Origin: Amphritea sp.
GTDB lineage: Bacteria > Pseudomonadota > Gammaproteobacteria > Pseudomonadales > Balneatricaceae
Assembly: GCA_025800245.1 (NCBI GenBank)
Contig: JAOXSA010000436.1
Location: 1 to 53,632, forward strand
Direction of reading: 5' to 3'
DNA: 53,632 nt
Below, one piece after another: positions 1 through 8,967 of the stretch. The translations under genes were made by a program, and so were the position numbers. Each line of letters begins with the position of its first letter. Positions within the stretch are counted from its first letter, which is position 1. Under the pieces are notes generated by a model. It was not told the DNA's origin. It saw nothing but the letters and a program-made list of their open reading frames with translations, and did no database searches.

Positions 1-78
1 ATAAGAAGATATGTTCGTTATCAGGAAAAATCAGCTTACGAAGAAGAGCAGCGCCAAATTCAGTTAGAAATAAATTAA
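1..78 (+). CDS. C-terminal end of an unidentified protein (partial)
   Basis: An open frame runs from the first base to a TAA at 76-78 and gives 25 residues, rich in Arg, Gln and Glu, ending in QLEIN. The start lies outside the window. Two hairpins follow directly, which fits the end of a transcription unit. The tail is too short to assign a family. Confidence 0.55.
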   Translation: MRRYVRYQEKSAYEEEQRQIQLEIN

Positions 79-86
79 GAAGTAAC

Positions 87-139
87 GCCCCCTTATAGGG
101 GGCATAAAGCAAAGCCACCTTCTATGAAGGTGGATTTTT
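87..139 (+). terminator. Tandem hairpins, the second an intrinsic terminator
   Basis: The first hairpin (87-103) pairs GCCCCC with GGGGGC around a TTATA loop. The second (115-133) pairs CCACCTT with AAGGTGG around CTATG and is followed by ATTTTT. The second fits a rho-independent terminator for the gene leaving the left edge. It also separates that gene from the convergent DUF349 gene. Confidence 0.7.
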
Positions 140-180
140 ACATCCGAAGTTCTGTATCAACCAGAATGTTGAAGCAGTGT

Positions 181-2850
181 TCAATTCAGTTGCAGCTTGC
201 TATAAAACCGCAGCTGCAACGCTTCATGGTGTTGCGCAAATGGCTGGCACTGCCATTCCAGCTCGAGATGCTTCATTTCAAGCAGAGACGCGTCCTGGTT
301 CTGTTGTTGCAACGCTGATTGTAATCGTTGCATCTGGTATTCCATTCGCAGAGCCTGGTCCTGCTCCGGAGACTCTACCCCCAGCACAATTTCCAGGCGG
401 ATACATAGCTGGCGTAGTGCCTGATCAGTAATTTCAGTCAGCTGCTCCATCTCTATCCGGCCGGCGATCAGTGCCAGCAGGTTCTGGTAGCGGTAGTCGA
501 TCAGTTCGTCAAACGGTGGTTCAGGGTATTCGCCCTGATTCCAGGCTGACTGGAACTCATCCAGAGCCAGTTGATCCAGTGTGCCATCCAGCAGCATTCC
601 TTCCATCTGATCACACAGGTTAATGCGTCGCTGCAAGCTTTTATAGCTGTCGCTATCGAGGAAACTTTCCAGCTCCTGTTGCTGGCGGTTATGCTGGTGA
701 CGCTGAGTTTGCTTGTGCTGATTCAGGGCTGTGAACACCTGATTGCAGGCTTCTTTGAATTCGGGCCACAGGGTTCTCTCCAGCGAGTGGAAGGTGCTGC
801 CCACCTGCTTCCATTGCTGCTGCAGGGTTTTAATCTGTTCTGCAGCGTTTTCCAGATCGCCGTGACTGATTGCTTCTGTCTTCGGCAGCAGGTCTCTGGC
901 CTGGGCGAGGAACTCTTTTTTCAGTTCCGCGACCTGTTCACGACGCTGTTTGATCCGGTTATCCATCTGCTTCAACAGGGCATTGAACTGACTCTGTACC
1001 TCTTTACCAGGGGTGCGGTCTACCGGAGCATAGTGTTTCCACTGCTGTTTGGCATTACGTGTTTGCTGTTCGATAGCCTGCCAGTCTGGGTTCTCCCAGT
1101 CGGTATCGGTAAGAAAGGCCTGTAGCTCTGCTACCAGTTGTTTTCTGTTGGCGAGGTTATCTTCACGCTGCTGCTTCTGTTCAGCAAAGTAAGCCTCGCA
1201 GGGCTTGTAGGCGATATCTGATGCATCTTTGAAACGTTGCCACAGTGCATGCGAGTGGTACGGATCGTTAGCGTCGAGCTTTTTCCACTGTTTTTGCAAC
1301 TCTTTAATATTGCGCGCAAGTTCGGCAGGATCCTGTGGTGTCTCAGCCAGAGCTTCCATCGCGGTGCAGAGTTGTTCCTTTTTCGGCACAACAGCATAGC
1401 CCTGCCAATCCAGCATCTCATGCAGCTGTGCATGCAGCGAGCGGTACTGATGTTGGAGCTGCGAAGGTGTGCTGCCGTTCATGCCCTGAAGCAGTTCTGC
1501 CGCTTTTTGCTCCAGGCGACTTGCCTGTTTTATCTCTCCGTCGTTGAGACGGATCTCCAGCTGACTCAGCAGTTGGGCCAGATTGTCAGATTCACTGCGT
1601 GTCTGCAGGTTTATCTCATTAACCTGGCTTTGCAGGCTCTGGATACACAGTTTCAGATCCTGAAGTTCCTGTGGCGCAGGAATTTCTGCCGGCCAGTTAA
1701 TCTCTTTGCAAAGCTGCTGAGCGGTTTTCAGCAATGGCTTACTGCTGTCTTCTTCAGAGCGCTGAATCTGTTCGATCAACGGTGTGATAGCAGCCTGATG
1801 ATCTAACCAGCGCTGCGCTGTTGCCAGTGTACTCTGCTGACGTTTGATGACCGTAATGCTGGCTTTGGAAGGGAATTCCCTGCTATGGGTTTCCCACTGC
1901 TCAACCAGGCTCTGCCAATGTTGCTGTTCAGCATCAAGATCCAGTCCGTTGAAGTGTGCTGTACGCAGCAGTGATTCGCAGCGTTCAGCTGCAGTGTTCA
2001 TCTGATCAATCAGTTGTTCCTGAAGCCGTTGCAGTTCAGCCTGCTGTTGCTTTTTCTGCTGTGCTTCGGTGATACGCTGTTGCTCGGCTTCCAATACAGC
2101 AAGGCATTGCTGTTGAGCCTGATGGAAGCTCTCACTTAATTCTGGTAGCAGACTGTCATTCAGTTGCAGTAACAGCGCATCATATTTAGCAGCGTATTGC
2201 GGGAAATACTCTGTGGCAGCGAGATGTTGCAGGCTGTTTATCAATTCCAACTGACGCTGCTTCAACTGTTCTGTGAGGCGGGCCTGATCCTGAATCTGCT
2301 GCTGTTTGGTGCGGATAATACGGAAAACCGACTTATCTTTACCCTTAATTGCCTTGCTTGCCTGAGTGAGAAGTTCTGGCAATTCCAGCTTTTCAGCTGC
2401 CCGCTGACGGAGTTGAGATGTTGAGCCGTTAATCGTCAGTGTGGTCAGGCAATGCTGATCTTCGATGTTGGCAACAGCCTCCATCTGAATGCTGCTATCT
2501 TCGCAGTTCAGGGCAATATGGGCCAGAATGTTATCGTCACGCAGGCGGCTTACACAGGAGATTCGCTGGGACGCCGGGCACTCATCGTCCAGAATGAGTT
2601 TGCAGAGGCGTTGCGCCGCACTGCGGCGAATACCCGGGTCGGCATCCTTTTCAAGAATTTCGGTCAGCAGCTCTGGCAGGACCAGTCTCTCGACAGCGGC
2701 CTGGCGGACTTCGGCGCTCTGATCCTGGCGCGCCAGTTGGCTCAGTACTTCAAGGTGCTCAGCCTTCTCAGGGCTGAGGCGGTTAATCGCCTGGACCCGG
2801 ACTGTCGCCTTACTGTGTTGCCAACGGGGTTTGAAAAACTTCGCAAACAT
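181..2850 (-). CDS. DUF349 protein with N-terminal HEAT-like repeats
   Basis: This 889-aa protein begins with about 170 residues of short HEAT-like helical repeats (patterns such as EVRQAAVERL and GIRRSAAQRL). A long Gln/Glu-rich helical body follows, containing several DUF349 units recognisable by the repeated LQ-x-QWK(Q/K)-x-G/LD pattern. The predicted structure is almost entirely coiled coil, with no signal peptide or membrane segment, so it is probably cytoplasmic. The family is widespread in gammaproteobacteria and its biochemical role is not established. The neighbouring SEC-C/YchJ gene lies on the same strand just upstream. The ATG start is directly followed by the conserved-looking MFAKFFKPRW segment. 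Confidence 0.85.
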   Translation of the reverse strand: MFAKFFKPRWQHSKATVRVQAINRLSPEKAEHLEVLSQLARQDQSAEVRQAAVERLVLPELLTEILEKDADPGIRRSAAQRLCKLILDDECPASQRISCVSRLRDDNILAHIALNCEDSSIQMEAVANIEDQHCLTTLTINGSTSQLRQRAAEKLELPELLTQASKAIKGKDKSVFRIIRTKQQQIQDQARLTEQLKQRQLELINSLQHLAATEYFPQYAAKYDALLLQLNDSLLPELSESFHQAQQQCLAVLEAEQQRITEAQQKKQQQAELQRLQEQLIDQMNTAAERCESLLRTAHFNGLDLDAEQQHWQSLVEQWETHSREFPSKASITVIKRQQSTLATAQRWLDHQAAITPLIEQIQRSEEDSSKPLLKTAQQLCKEINWPAEIPAPQELQDLKLCIQSLQSQVNEINLQTRSESDNLAQLLSQLEIRLNDGEIKQASRLEQKAAELLQGMNGSTPSQLQHQYRSLHAQLHEMLDWQGYAVVPKKEQLCTAMEALAETPQDPAELARNIKELQKQWKKLDANDPYHSHALWQRFKDASDIAYKPCEAYFAEQKQQREDNLANRKQLVAELQAFLTDTDWENPDWQAIEQQTRNAKQQWKHYAPVDRTPGKEVQSQFNALLKQMDNRIKQRREQVAELKKEFLAQARDLLPKTEAISHGDLENAAEQIKTLQQQWKQVGSTFHSLERTLWPEFKEACNQVFTALNQHKQTQRHQHNRQQQELESFLDSDSYKSLQRRINLCDQMEGMLLDGTLDQLALDEFQSAWNQGEYPEPPFDELIDYRYQNLLALIAGRIEMEQLTEITDQALRQLCIRLEIVLGVESPEQDQALRMEYQMQRLQSALQQQNQDASLLEMKHLELEWQCQPFAQHHEALQLRFYSKLQLN

Positions 2851-2900
2851 TCAATCGATCCTGCAGGGGTCACTCTATAAACAACAATACTTGTGACCTG

Positions 2901-2920
2901 GGCCGGATATTCTACCGGCC
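2901..2920. other. Hairpin between ychJ and the DUF349 gene
   Basis: GGCCGG (2901-2906) and CCGGCC (2915-2920) form a 6-bp stem around ATATTCTA. It sits about 50 bases upstream of the DUF349 start and 67 bases past the ychJ stop. It may be part of a terminator for ychJ or simply part of the DUF349 leader. There is no clean T-run on the minus strand. Confidence 0.4.
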
Positions 2921-2986
2921 TTTGGTCATGCAGGAAAAGGCTTGACAGGCGAGAAAGTCATTCTCTTTTTTCAGAATGCAGGAAAT

Positions 2987-3415
2987 TCAGCCGTTACGGA
3001 TTTCAACTTCACCGTCAACGTAGTACCAGTGGTTGTTTTCCTTGCGAAAGTTGGACTTCTCACACAGCTCACCGGTTTGATCATCAGTCTCGAATCGGGC
3101 GATAAACTCGACAGTCCCCTGATCATCACCGCTGCCGCCATTTTCGGTGCTGACTATTTTCAGGCCGGTCCATGTTGTGACTTTAATCTGCTCACTAATC
3201 AGCTCTGCATCATCAGGATTTCGATGCTCTTCTGCTGTGGTATTGATAAGATAGTCGACTGCTCCCAGTGCGAAAGCGGTGTAACGTGATCGCATCAGTG
3301 CTTCGGCGGTTTTCGCCGGTTTATGACCTTCGATTGCCGGTTCACAGCAAAATGCGAACGGTTTATTCGAACCACAGGGGCAGGTCATCGTTGTATCATT
3401 TTGAGTGTGCAGCAT
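2987..3415 (-). CDS. ychJ: YchJ-like SEC-C motif protein (UPF0225)
   Basis: The 142-residue protein has a SEC-C zinc motif at its N-terminus, with CPCGSNKPFAFCC giving the Cys-x-Cys...Cys-Cys pattern. The YchJ core follows (EALMRSRYTAF, then HWYYVDGE near the C-terminus). The family is a small cystatin/NTF2-like fold of unknown function that uses the zinc motif for partner binding. The first ATG is preferred because AAGGGA lies 5-6 bases upstream; an in-frame ATG nine codons later is less well placed. It is probably expressed separately from or just ahead of the DUF349 gene. Confidence 0.88.
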   Translation of the reverse strand: MLHTQNDTTMTCPCGSNKPFAFCCEPAIEGHKPAKTAEALMRSRYTAFALGAVDYLINTTAEEHRNPDDAELISEQIKVTTWTGLKIVSTENGGSGDDQGTVEFIARFETDDQTGELCEKSNFRKENNHWYYVDGEVEIRNG

Positions 3416-3518
3416 GAAAGTCCCTTAAGACGCGACGGTTATTTTGTGATCGATATTATAAAGGGCTGAATGATTAAGCATATTGATCAAAAGCATTAAT
3501 GAGTTGGAATAGATATCC

Positions 3519-4973
3519 ATGGCGACAAGCGCAACTTTTTTCTGGCACGATTATGAAACCTCCGGGGCGGATGTAAAGCGTGACCGTCCCCTGCAGTTTG
3601 CAGGCATCCGTACGGATATGGAGCTGAACATCATCGAAGAACCGGTAATGTTTTATTGTCAGCCCGCTGAAGACCTGCTGCCTCATCCACAGGCGTGCCT
3701 GATTACCGGTATTACGCCTCAACAGGCGATGCAGGAAGGATATTGCGAAGCTGAGTTTATGTCGATGGTGCATGAACAGCTGGCCAGACCGGGCACCTGT
3801 GGCGTGGGTTATAACAGTATCCGCTTTGATGATGAGATCACCCGATACGGTCTGTATCGCAATTTCTTCGACCCTTATGCCCGGGAGTGGCAGAACGGCT
3901 GTTCCCGCTGGGATATTATCGACATGATGCGCCTGACCCGGGCGTTGAGACCAGAAGGTATTGAGTGGCCTGAATATGAAGATGGCCGTCCGAGCATGCG
4001 TCTGGAAGACCTGACTAAGGCAAATGGTATCGAGCATGGCAATGCCCACGATGCTTTGTCCGATGTACACGCCACGATTGCCATGGCGCGGTTGGTAAAG
4101 GAGCGGCAACCCAAACTGTATCAGTATGCACTGAATAACCGGTCAAAACGGGCGATTCAGGGAATGCTGGATGTGATTACCATGAAACCGGTGCTGCATA
4201 TCTCATCTATGTATCCGGTGGAGTGGGGCAATGCAGCAATTGTTGCGCCGGTGGCCAGCCATCCGGTGAATAAAAATGCGGTACTGGCCTATGATCTGAG
4301 GGTTGATCCGACACCATTGCTGCAATTGCCGGCCGAAGAGATCCGCCGGTTACTGTATACCCGGCAGGAAGATCTGGCCGAAGGGGAGGAGCGTATCCCC
4401 CTGAAGCAGATTCATACCAACAAATCCCCGATTATTGCTCCTGCAGGAATGCTGACAGCGGTTGAGGCTGAGCGTCTGAATATCTCCGGAGATCTGTGTC
4501 GGACACATCTGGCGATGTTGCGGGGCAATGCTGACCTGAAACAGAAACTGGCGGAAGTGTTCTCGGAATCGCCCTTTGAAGAAGATTATGATCCTGATCA
4601 TATGCTTTATAGTGGCGGATTCTTCTCTGATGCCGATAAACAGATTATGGATACCATCCGCTCAACGCCACCGGCGCAGTTAGGCGCTCTGGAACTGCCT
4701 TTTCAGGATAATCGTCTGGAGGAGATGTTTTTACGGTACCGGGCCCGGAATTACCCGCATACTCTCAGTGAAGAGGAGCGTGGACGCTGGGAAGAGTACC
4801 GGAGATTACGCCTGCTGGGGCCGAATAATGGCGGCTATCTGACAATGCCAGAGTTGTTTGAGCAACTGAACACCCTTTATCAGCAGCCGGATATGACGGA
4901 TAAAAAGCGCGGTATTCTGGAAGAACTGGCGTTGTACGCCGAAGCAATCTATCCAATGGATGAGGTTTTTTAG
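3519..4973 (+). CDS. sbcB: Exodeoxyribonuclease I
   Basis: This 484-aa protein is a 3'-5' single-strand DNA exonuclease of the DEDDh class, acting in mismatch repair and recombination clean-up. The N-terminal exonuclease domain shows HDYETSG (first Asp-Glu pair), GYNSIRFDDE (second acidic motif) and AHDALSDVHAT (His-Asp motif). The SH3-like and C-terminal helical regions typical of ExoI follow, and the length is close to the E. coli enzyme (475 aa). Its stop overlaps the start of the next gene by one base, which suggests translational coupling. Confidence 0.96.
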   Translation: MATSATFFWHDYETSGADVKRDRPLQFAGIRTDMELNIIEEPVMFYCQPAEDLLPHPQACLITGITPQQAMQEGYCEAEFMSMVHEQLARPGTCGVGYNSIRFDDEITRYGLYRNFFDPYAREWQNGCSRWDIIDMMRLTRALRPEGIEWPEYEDGRPSMRLEDLTKANGIEHGNAHDALSDVHATIAMARLVKERQPKLYQYALNNRSKRAIQGMLDVITMKPVLHISSMYPVEWGNAAIVAPVASHPVNKNAVLAYDLRVDPTPLLQLPAEEIRRLLYTRQEDLAEGEERIPLKQIHTNKSPIIAPAGMLTAVEAERLNISGDLCRTHLAMLRGNADLKQKLAEVFSESPFEEDYDPDHMLYSGGFFSDADKQIMDTIRSTPPAQLGALELPFQDNRLEEMFLRYRARNYPHTLSEEERGRWEEYRRLRLLGPNNGGYLTMPELFEQLNTLYQQPDMTDKKRGILEELALYAEAIYPMDEVF

Positions 4974-5464
4974 TGAAACAACGATCAACGCAACCGCTGG
5001 CTCTTATACTGATCCCACTGATCAGCGGGCTAGCGTGGGCTGATCGTAAAGAAGATTTACTGAATCCGATCCCTTATGTGGTAACTCAGCCAACGGGCTA
5101 TATTGATAGCCCGATTGATCCGGCCACGGTGTATGAGTTCAAGCGCCGTGGTTATGTCGACGCCGAGCCTATGGATGAGATAAAGCCCTATCTTATTCCT
5201 GAACGTCAGTTGCCCCCGCCAGTGGTTATTCCGCACAGCGGGCCTTCTGAGGTTGAACGGGTGGTCGCTGCGCAACGTAAAGCTCCGCCACTGAAAGGTG
5301 AAGACAAGATCTTTGATCAGATCGCAAAAGATCAGCTGGTAATGGAATGTATTCTCGAAGATACGCTGGAAAATTGTGAAGGGGTCGAGATCGTGGTTCC
5401 GGGAGAGAAACCACGATCCCGGCGTATTGTTGACCGACAGATTCGTCGGGTTTCAGAAAATTAA
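4973..5464 (+). CDS. Small secreted protein of unknown function
   Basis: The 163-aa product starts at a GTG that shares its first base with the sbcB stop codon. A signal peptide is likely: a KQR start, a hydrophobic LALILIPLISGL stretch, and AWA before ADRK. The mature part is acidic and proline-rich, and its only two cysteines (MECILEDTLENCEG) sit close together, a possible disulfide in the periplasm. No domain was recognised. Tight coupling to sbcB is probably organisational rather than functional. Confidence 0.7.
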   Translation: MKQRSTQPLALILIPLISGLAWADRKEDLLNPIPYVVTQPTGYIDSPIDPATVYEFKRRGYVDAEPMDEIKPYLIPERQLPPPVVIPHSGPSEVERVVAAQRKAPPLKGEDKIFDQIAKDQLVMECILEDTLENCEGVEIVVPGEKPRSRRIVDRQIRRVSEN

Positions 5465-5479
5465 TTTCCCTTTTTCGTG

Positions 5480-8317
5480 TCAGGCCCCTGGTACAAACTG
5501 CTGTTCCTCTTTTAACCGACTGATTTCCGGATCTGATACCTGAGCCAGTTCGTCCCCGGATACTGCCTGGCGGTGTTGCTCACCGAATGAACGTACAGTC
5601 AGGCGTCGAAGAGGCAGTTCGGAAAAGGCTTTCTGCAGCGATTCCAGAGTTATATTCTCTACTGCCTGGCTGAGCTGCTGGCGACTGTCAAAAGCCTTTT
5701 CATCACGGTCAATTTCCTGCCAGTAGCGGTTAGTCCTTTCAGCAAGGCGGGTCGCTTTTCTGTTGATCCGGGATAGTACACTGGCCTTGAAACCTTCCAG
5801 CTCTTCATCTGTCATCGCTTCCAGACGGGGAGTCATATCTGCCAGGAACTGATCAATATGCTGTTCCAGAGTGACCGGGTCGGTATTCGGTGACTGTACG
5901 ACAAACGCCAGTCCCGGCGCTTTGCGCAGAGGCAGTGGGGTTTCGAAGACGATATACCCCAACTGTTGTTCCGTACGAAGCTTGCTATAGAAGGGAGCAG
6001 ACATCATTTCACCCAGCAGTGCGAAGCTGGCCCGTGTTTTAATATCGGAGTCGGCTCCCTGCAGATAGACCGAGATAGCAGAGTCATTATGCTCAACTGG
6101 CAGGGTCTGAGTCAGAGGTTGCGATGGATTCAGCAAGACAACCGGTAGTGGTTTCCGACCACTGAACTCAGGATTGGCTGGAATGGTACTGATCACTTGC
6201 TGAGCCAGAGTCATTGCTTCTTCCGCGGTCAGATTACCATTAGCCAGCATACGGACTTCGGTCTTTTCAAGTAACCGGGGAATAAAAGCATGTAACTGTT
6301 GCAGATCGAGATCCGCCAGTGCTGCCAGTTTGTCTTCAGTACTCCAGTTCTGCATCAGCAGGGTATAGATCTCGCCGATGGTCTGGTTATAAGGTTTATC
6401 TTTCAGGCTGTTCTCAAGCTCCTGGATATACAGCTCTCTGATGCGGGTAAAGTCATTTTCCGCGAAGTGGGGGTTCTGCAATTGCTGTAATACCGCTTCC
6501 AGCAGAACTTTCTGCTTGTCGTTGTAGCCGGAAATCCGAATGGTAAAGCCCTGTGCATGAGCATAGATACGGGCATTAAGGCCTGCCTGAGAGGCATCGT
6601 AGAGGGTCTCGTTGAGGCTGTCTTTAAGCAGATCAGTAAATAGCGCAGTCATCGCTACGCTGCGGGCCGATTCCCGCACGCTGTCTGTGATCACTGTAAA
6701 CCAGAAGTCGGCCTTGGGCACACCGAACTCAGTATCCTGCTGGTACCAGAGCGTGCGGCCATTGTTTTCAAATAAGATTTCAGGGACGGTGTCTTTTTCA
6801 GTGCCGGGCTTAAGAGCCAGATCGGTGGCGACAAATGGGTTAGGTTGACGGACTGCCAGCTCCGGGGTGGCCGTTGCAGTCAGCCACTGGTTCCGACGTT
6901 CCTCAGGGACTGGCGATACACTGTATTCAGCGTTGAACCAGGGATCGGTTTTGTCAGTATCCACAGTCTGACCCAGCAGGGTAATCAGCACATTGTCCGG
7001 CGTCATCTGCGAAAGGGTGTCATTGATCAGTCCGGGGCGGAAATTTTCCATCAGATAGTCGGCCTTTATAACCAGATTGGTCGGATAAAACTGGAGTTTA
7101 CGGGCCAGTTGGCCAACGTAATGAGTAGGTTGTGATGCCTCTTTAAAGCGGAATTGCCGTTCATTGATCAGTTGCTCCTCCCGGAACAGCTCTTCAGAGA
7201 TGCCTTTTTGCTGCAGCAGGTGAATCGCTTCAAAGGTTGTAGTGATAACCTGGTCGTACTGCTGGAAACCTTTTTCTGTCAGCGATACAGAGATCGTCAG
7301 GCTCGACTGATCCGGCAGATCAATACCGCTGTATACTCCCACTCCGTTAGCCAGCCCCTGTTGCTTTAGAACAGCAAACAGGCTGCCTTTCCCTTCATAA
7401 CCCAGCATAGCGGCAATGTAGAAGGCTGGCTTGTCGCGGAAATGCTGTCGCATGGCCGGAATCGGGAATGTCAGCTTCAGCTGTTTTACATCTTTGACCG
7501 TGCGAATGTTCAGTTGCAGAGGCAGATCTTTATAAACCGGTACCGGCGAGTTAGAAATCGTCGCCGCGTTATTCTTGACGGTGCTGAAACGGGCTTCCAC
7601 CATCGCCTTCAGTTCGGCGGTCGGCTGTTTACCCAGAACGACCAGTGTCATCAGATTGGCGGAGTAATAGCGGTTGTAAAATTGAATCAGATCACGTCTG
7701 AGATCGCCATTATCATTGCTCAGGGTCTCCAGACTGCCGACGGCAAACTGGCTGTATTGATGTTCCGGGTTCATAACCTGCTTGGTGGCAGAGAAACTGC
7801 GCCGTCCATCATCCCGAAGATTTGACTGATACTCTGAATGGACCGCATGGCGTTCACGATCAACATATTCCTCGGTAAAGAGTGGGTCAATAAAGAACCG
7901 GGCGAAGCGATCCAGTGCCGGTTCCAGTTGATCGGCCCGGATATCAAAGAAGTAATTGGTATTCTCAAAGGCGGTATAGGCGTTGTGGTTGCCCCCATTC
8001 TGACTGATAAACGCCTGATAGCTGCCCGCTTCCGGGTATTTTTCGGTTCCCAGAAACAGCATGTGCTCAAGGAAATGGGCCAGACCCTGGCGGTTTTTCG
8101 GGTTGGCATTGGTACCCACGTTCAGATCCAGGGATGCTGCCGCTTTATCTGTGGCAGGATCAGAGATGACCAGTACTTTCATCTGATTAGGCAGGGTGAA
8201 GCTCAGATAGTCCCGGGAATCGTTCGGGCTTTTCTCAATGGCGGCCTGTGTTATCGACGCCAGTAACAAAAGGCTGATACTCATTAAGCGGGAGAAGGTT
8301 GTTAACGCTTGGGTCAT
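5480..8317 (-). CDS. ptrA: M16 family zinc protease (insulinase/protease III-like)
   Basis: A periplasmic metallopeptidase of about 945 aa. A signal peptide (FSRLMSISLLLLASITQA) precedes the first M16 domain, which carries the inverted zinc motif HFLEH (about residues 81-85) and the downstream ERHAVHSE glutamate. Three further M16-like domains follow, as in E. coli protease III (962 aa) and insulin-degrading enzyme. A TTG nine codons upstream is open, but the ATG at 8317 is chosen because AAGAGG lies 9-13 bases before it. The gene is convergent with sbcB and its partner, with only 15 bases between the stops. Confidence 0.9.
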   Translation of the reverse strand: MTQALTTFSRLMSISLLLLASITQAAIEKSPNDSRDYLSFTLPNQMKVLVISDPATDKAAASLDLNVGTNANPKNRQGLAHFLEHMLFLGTEKYPEAGSYQAFISQNGGNHNAYTAFENTNYFFDIRADQLEPALDRFARFFIDPLFTEEYVDRERHAVHSEYQSNLRDDGRRSFSATKQVMNPEHQYSQFAVGSLETLSNDNGDLRRDLIQFYNRYYSANLMTLVVLGKQPTAELKAMVEARFSTVKNNAATISNSPVPVYKDLPLQLNIRTVKDVKQLKLTFPIPAMRQHFRDKPAFYIAAMLGYEGKGSLFAVLKQQGLANGVGVYSGIDLPDQSSLTISVSLTEKGFQQYDQVITTTFEAIHLLQQKGISEELFREEQLINERQFRFKEASQPTHYVGQLARKLQFYPTNLVIKADYLMENFRPGLINDTLSQMTPDNVLITLLGQTVDTDKTDPWFNAEYSVSPVPEERRNQWLTATATPELAVRQPNPFVATDLALKPGTEKDTVPEILFENNGRTLWYQQDTEFGVPKADFWFTVITDSVRESARSVAMTALFTDLLKDSLNETLYDASQAGLNARIYAHAQGFTIRISGYNDKQKVLLEAVLQQLQNPHFAENDFTRIRELYIQELENSLKDKPYNQTIGEIYTLLMQNWSTEDKLAALADLDLQQLHAFIPRLLEKTEVRMLANGNLTAEEAMTLAQQVISTIPANPEFSGRKPLPVVLLNPSQPLTQTLPVEHNDSAISVYLQGADSDIKTRASFALLGEMMSAPFYSKLRTEQQLGYIVFETPLPLRKAPGLAFVVQSPNTDPVTLEQHIDQFLADMTPRLEAMTDEELEGFKASVLSRINRKATRLAERTNRYWQEIDRDEKAFDSRQQLSQAVENITLESLQKAFSELPLRRLTVRSFGEQHRQAVSGDELAQVSDPEISRLKEEQQFVPGA

Positions 8318-8406
8318 GCAATAAAGCCTCTTGTTGGGTGGCAATCCATCCGAATTCCTGACTGATCTGCAGTGCGAGCTTTGTAGTATAGCGCTGCAGC
8401 TCAGTT

Positions 8407-8423
8407 GTCAGATCTTATCTGAC
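8407..8423. promoter_or_regulatory. Perfect hairpin in a divergent promoter region
   Basis: GTCAGAT-CTT-ATCTGAC is a perfect 7-bp inverted repeat with a 3-base spacer, in the 257-base gap between the divergent M16 protease and K+-channel units. Its position is compatible with an operator or a leader hairpin. No regulator can be assigned. Confidence 0.35.
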
Positions 8424-8574
8424 TGATTTTCAGGGTGTTCCCTGCCTGTGACAAGTATTTTCTAATCCGGTTCTGTGGATATAGCGTTTACGCTGGCTGT
8501 TGCTTTACAATCTACCTGAATTATCCGGATCTTCCGGATGGTCATACCCACTTTCTGTGACCGGGATGGATTCT

Positions 8575-8958
8575 ATGAATCGCGAAAAAGTGATTTTTGC
8601 CTTCTTTATTGTTCTGGCTCTGACGTTGAACTTTGGCTTCTTCCTCGGAGAAATCGATAATCCTGCCCACCATAATGTATTTGAATTCTTTGCTGCGATT
8701 GTCGTCAGCATGATCTGTACAGTGCTTAAATTTGGTGATCGCACGCATATCGGAGCGCTGATGCTGGCAACCAGTCTGGTCGCCGATATGCAATTGGTGG
8801 TTGCTGCGATTATGTGGGGCTGGGCGGTTCAGTTGTCCACGGCAGGCCTGACACCAGAGGTGATGAGCAGTGTTGTATCGCTGTCTGGTGGTGCGCTGCT
8901 GGCCAATATTGTCTCGGTTATTCTGTTGATGGTTGAAACTATCGTGGTGCGTCGCTGA
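8575..8958 (+). CDS. Small four-helix membrane protein (DUF6394-like)
   Basis: About 127 aa, with four hydrophobic segments (from VIFAFFIVLALTLNFGFFLG to ANIVSVILLMVETIVV) and conserved-looking motifs DNPAHHNV and LKFGDRT. I believe it matches the DUF6394 family, but only from memory. It lies 9 bases upstream of a TrkA-type potassium channel gene and so may be a channel partner. The ATG at 8575 is chosen because GGGATGGA precedes it and it begins the conserved NREKVIF segment; the frame is open further upstream. Confidence 0.65.
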   Translation: MNREKVIFAFFIVLALTLNFGFFLGEIDNPAHHNVFEFFAAIVVSMICTVLKFGDRTHIGALMLATSLVADMQLVVAAIMWGWAVQLSTAGLTPEVMSSVVSLSGGALLANIVSVILLMVETIVVRR

Positions 8959-8967
8959 GCATTCACC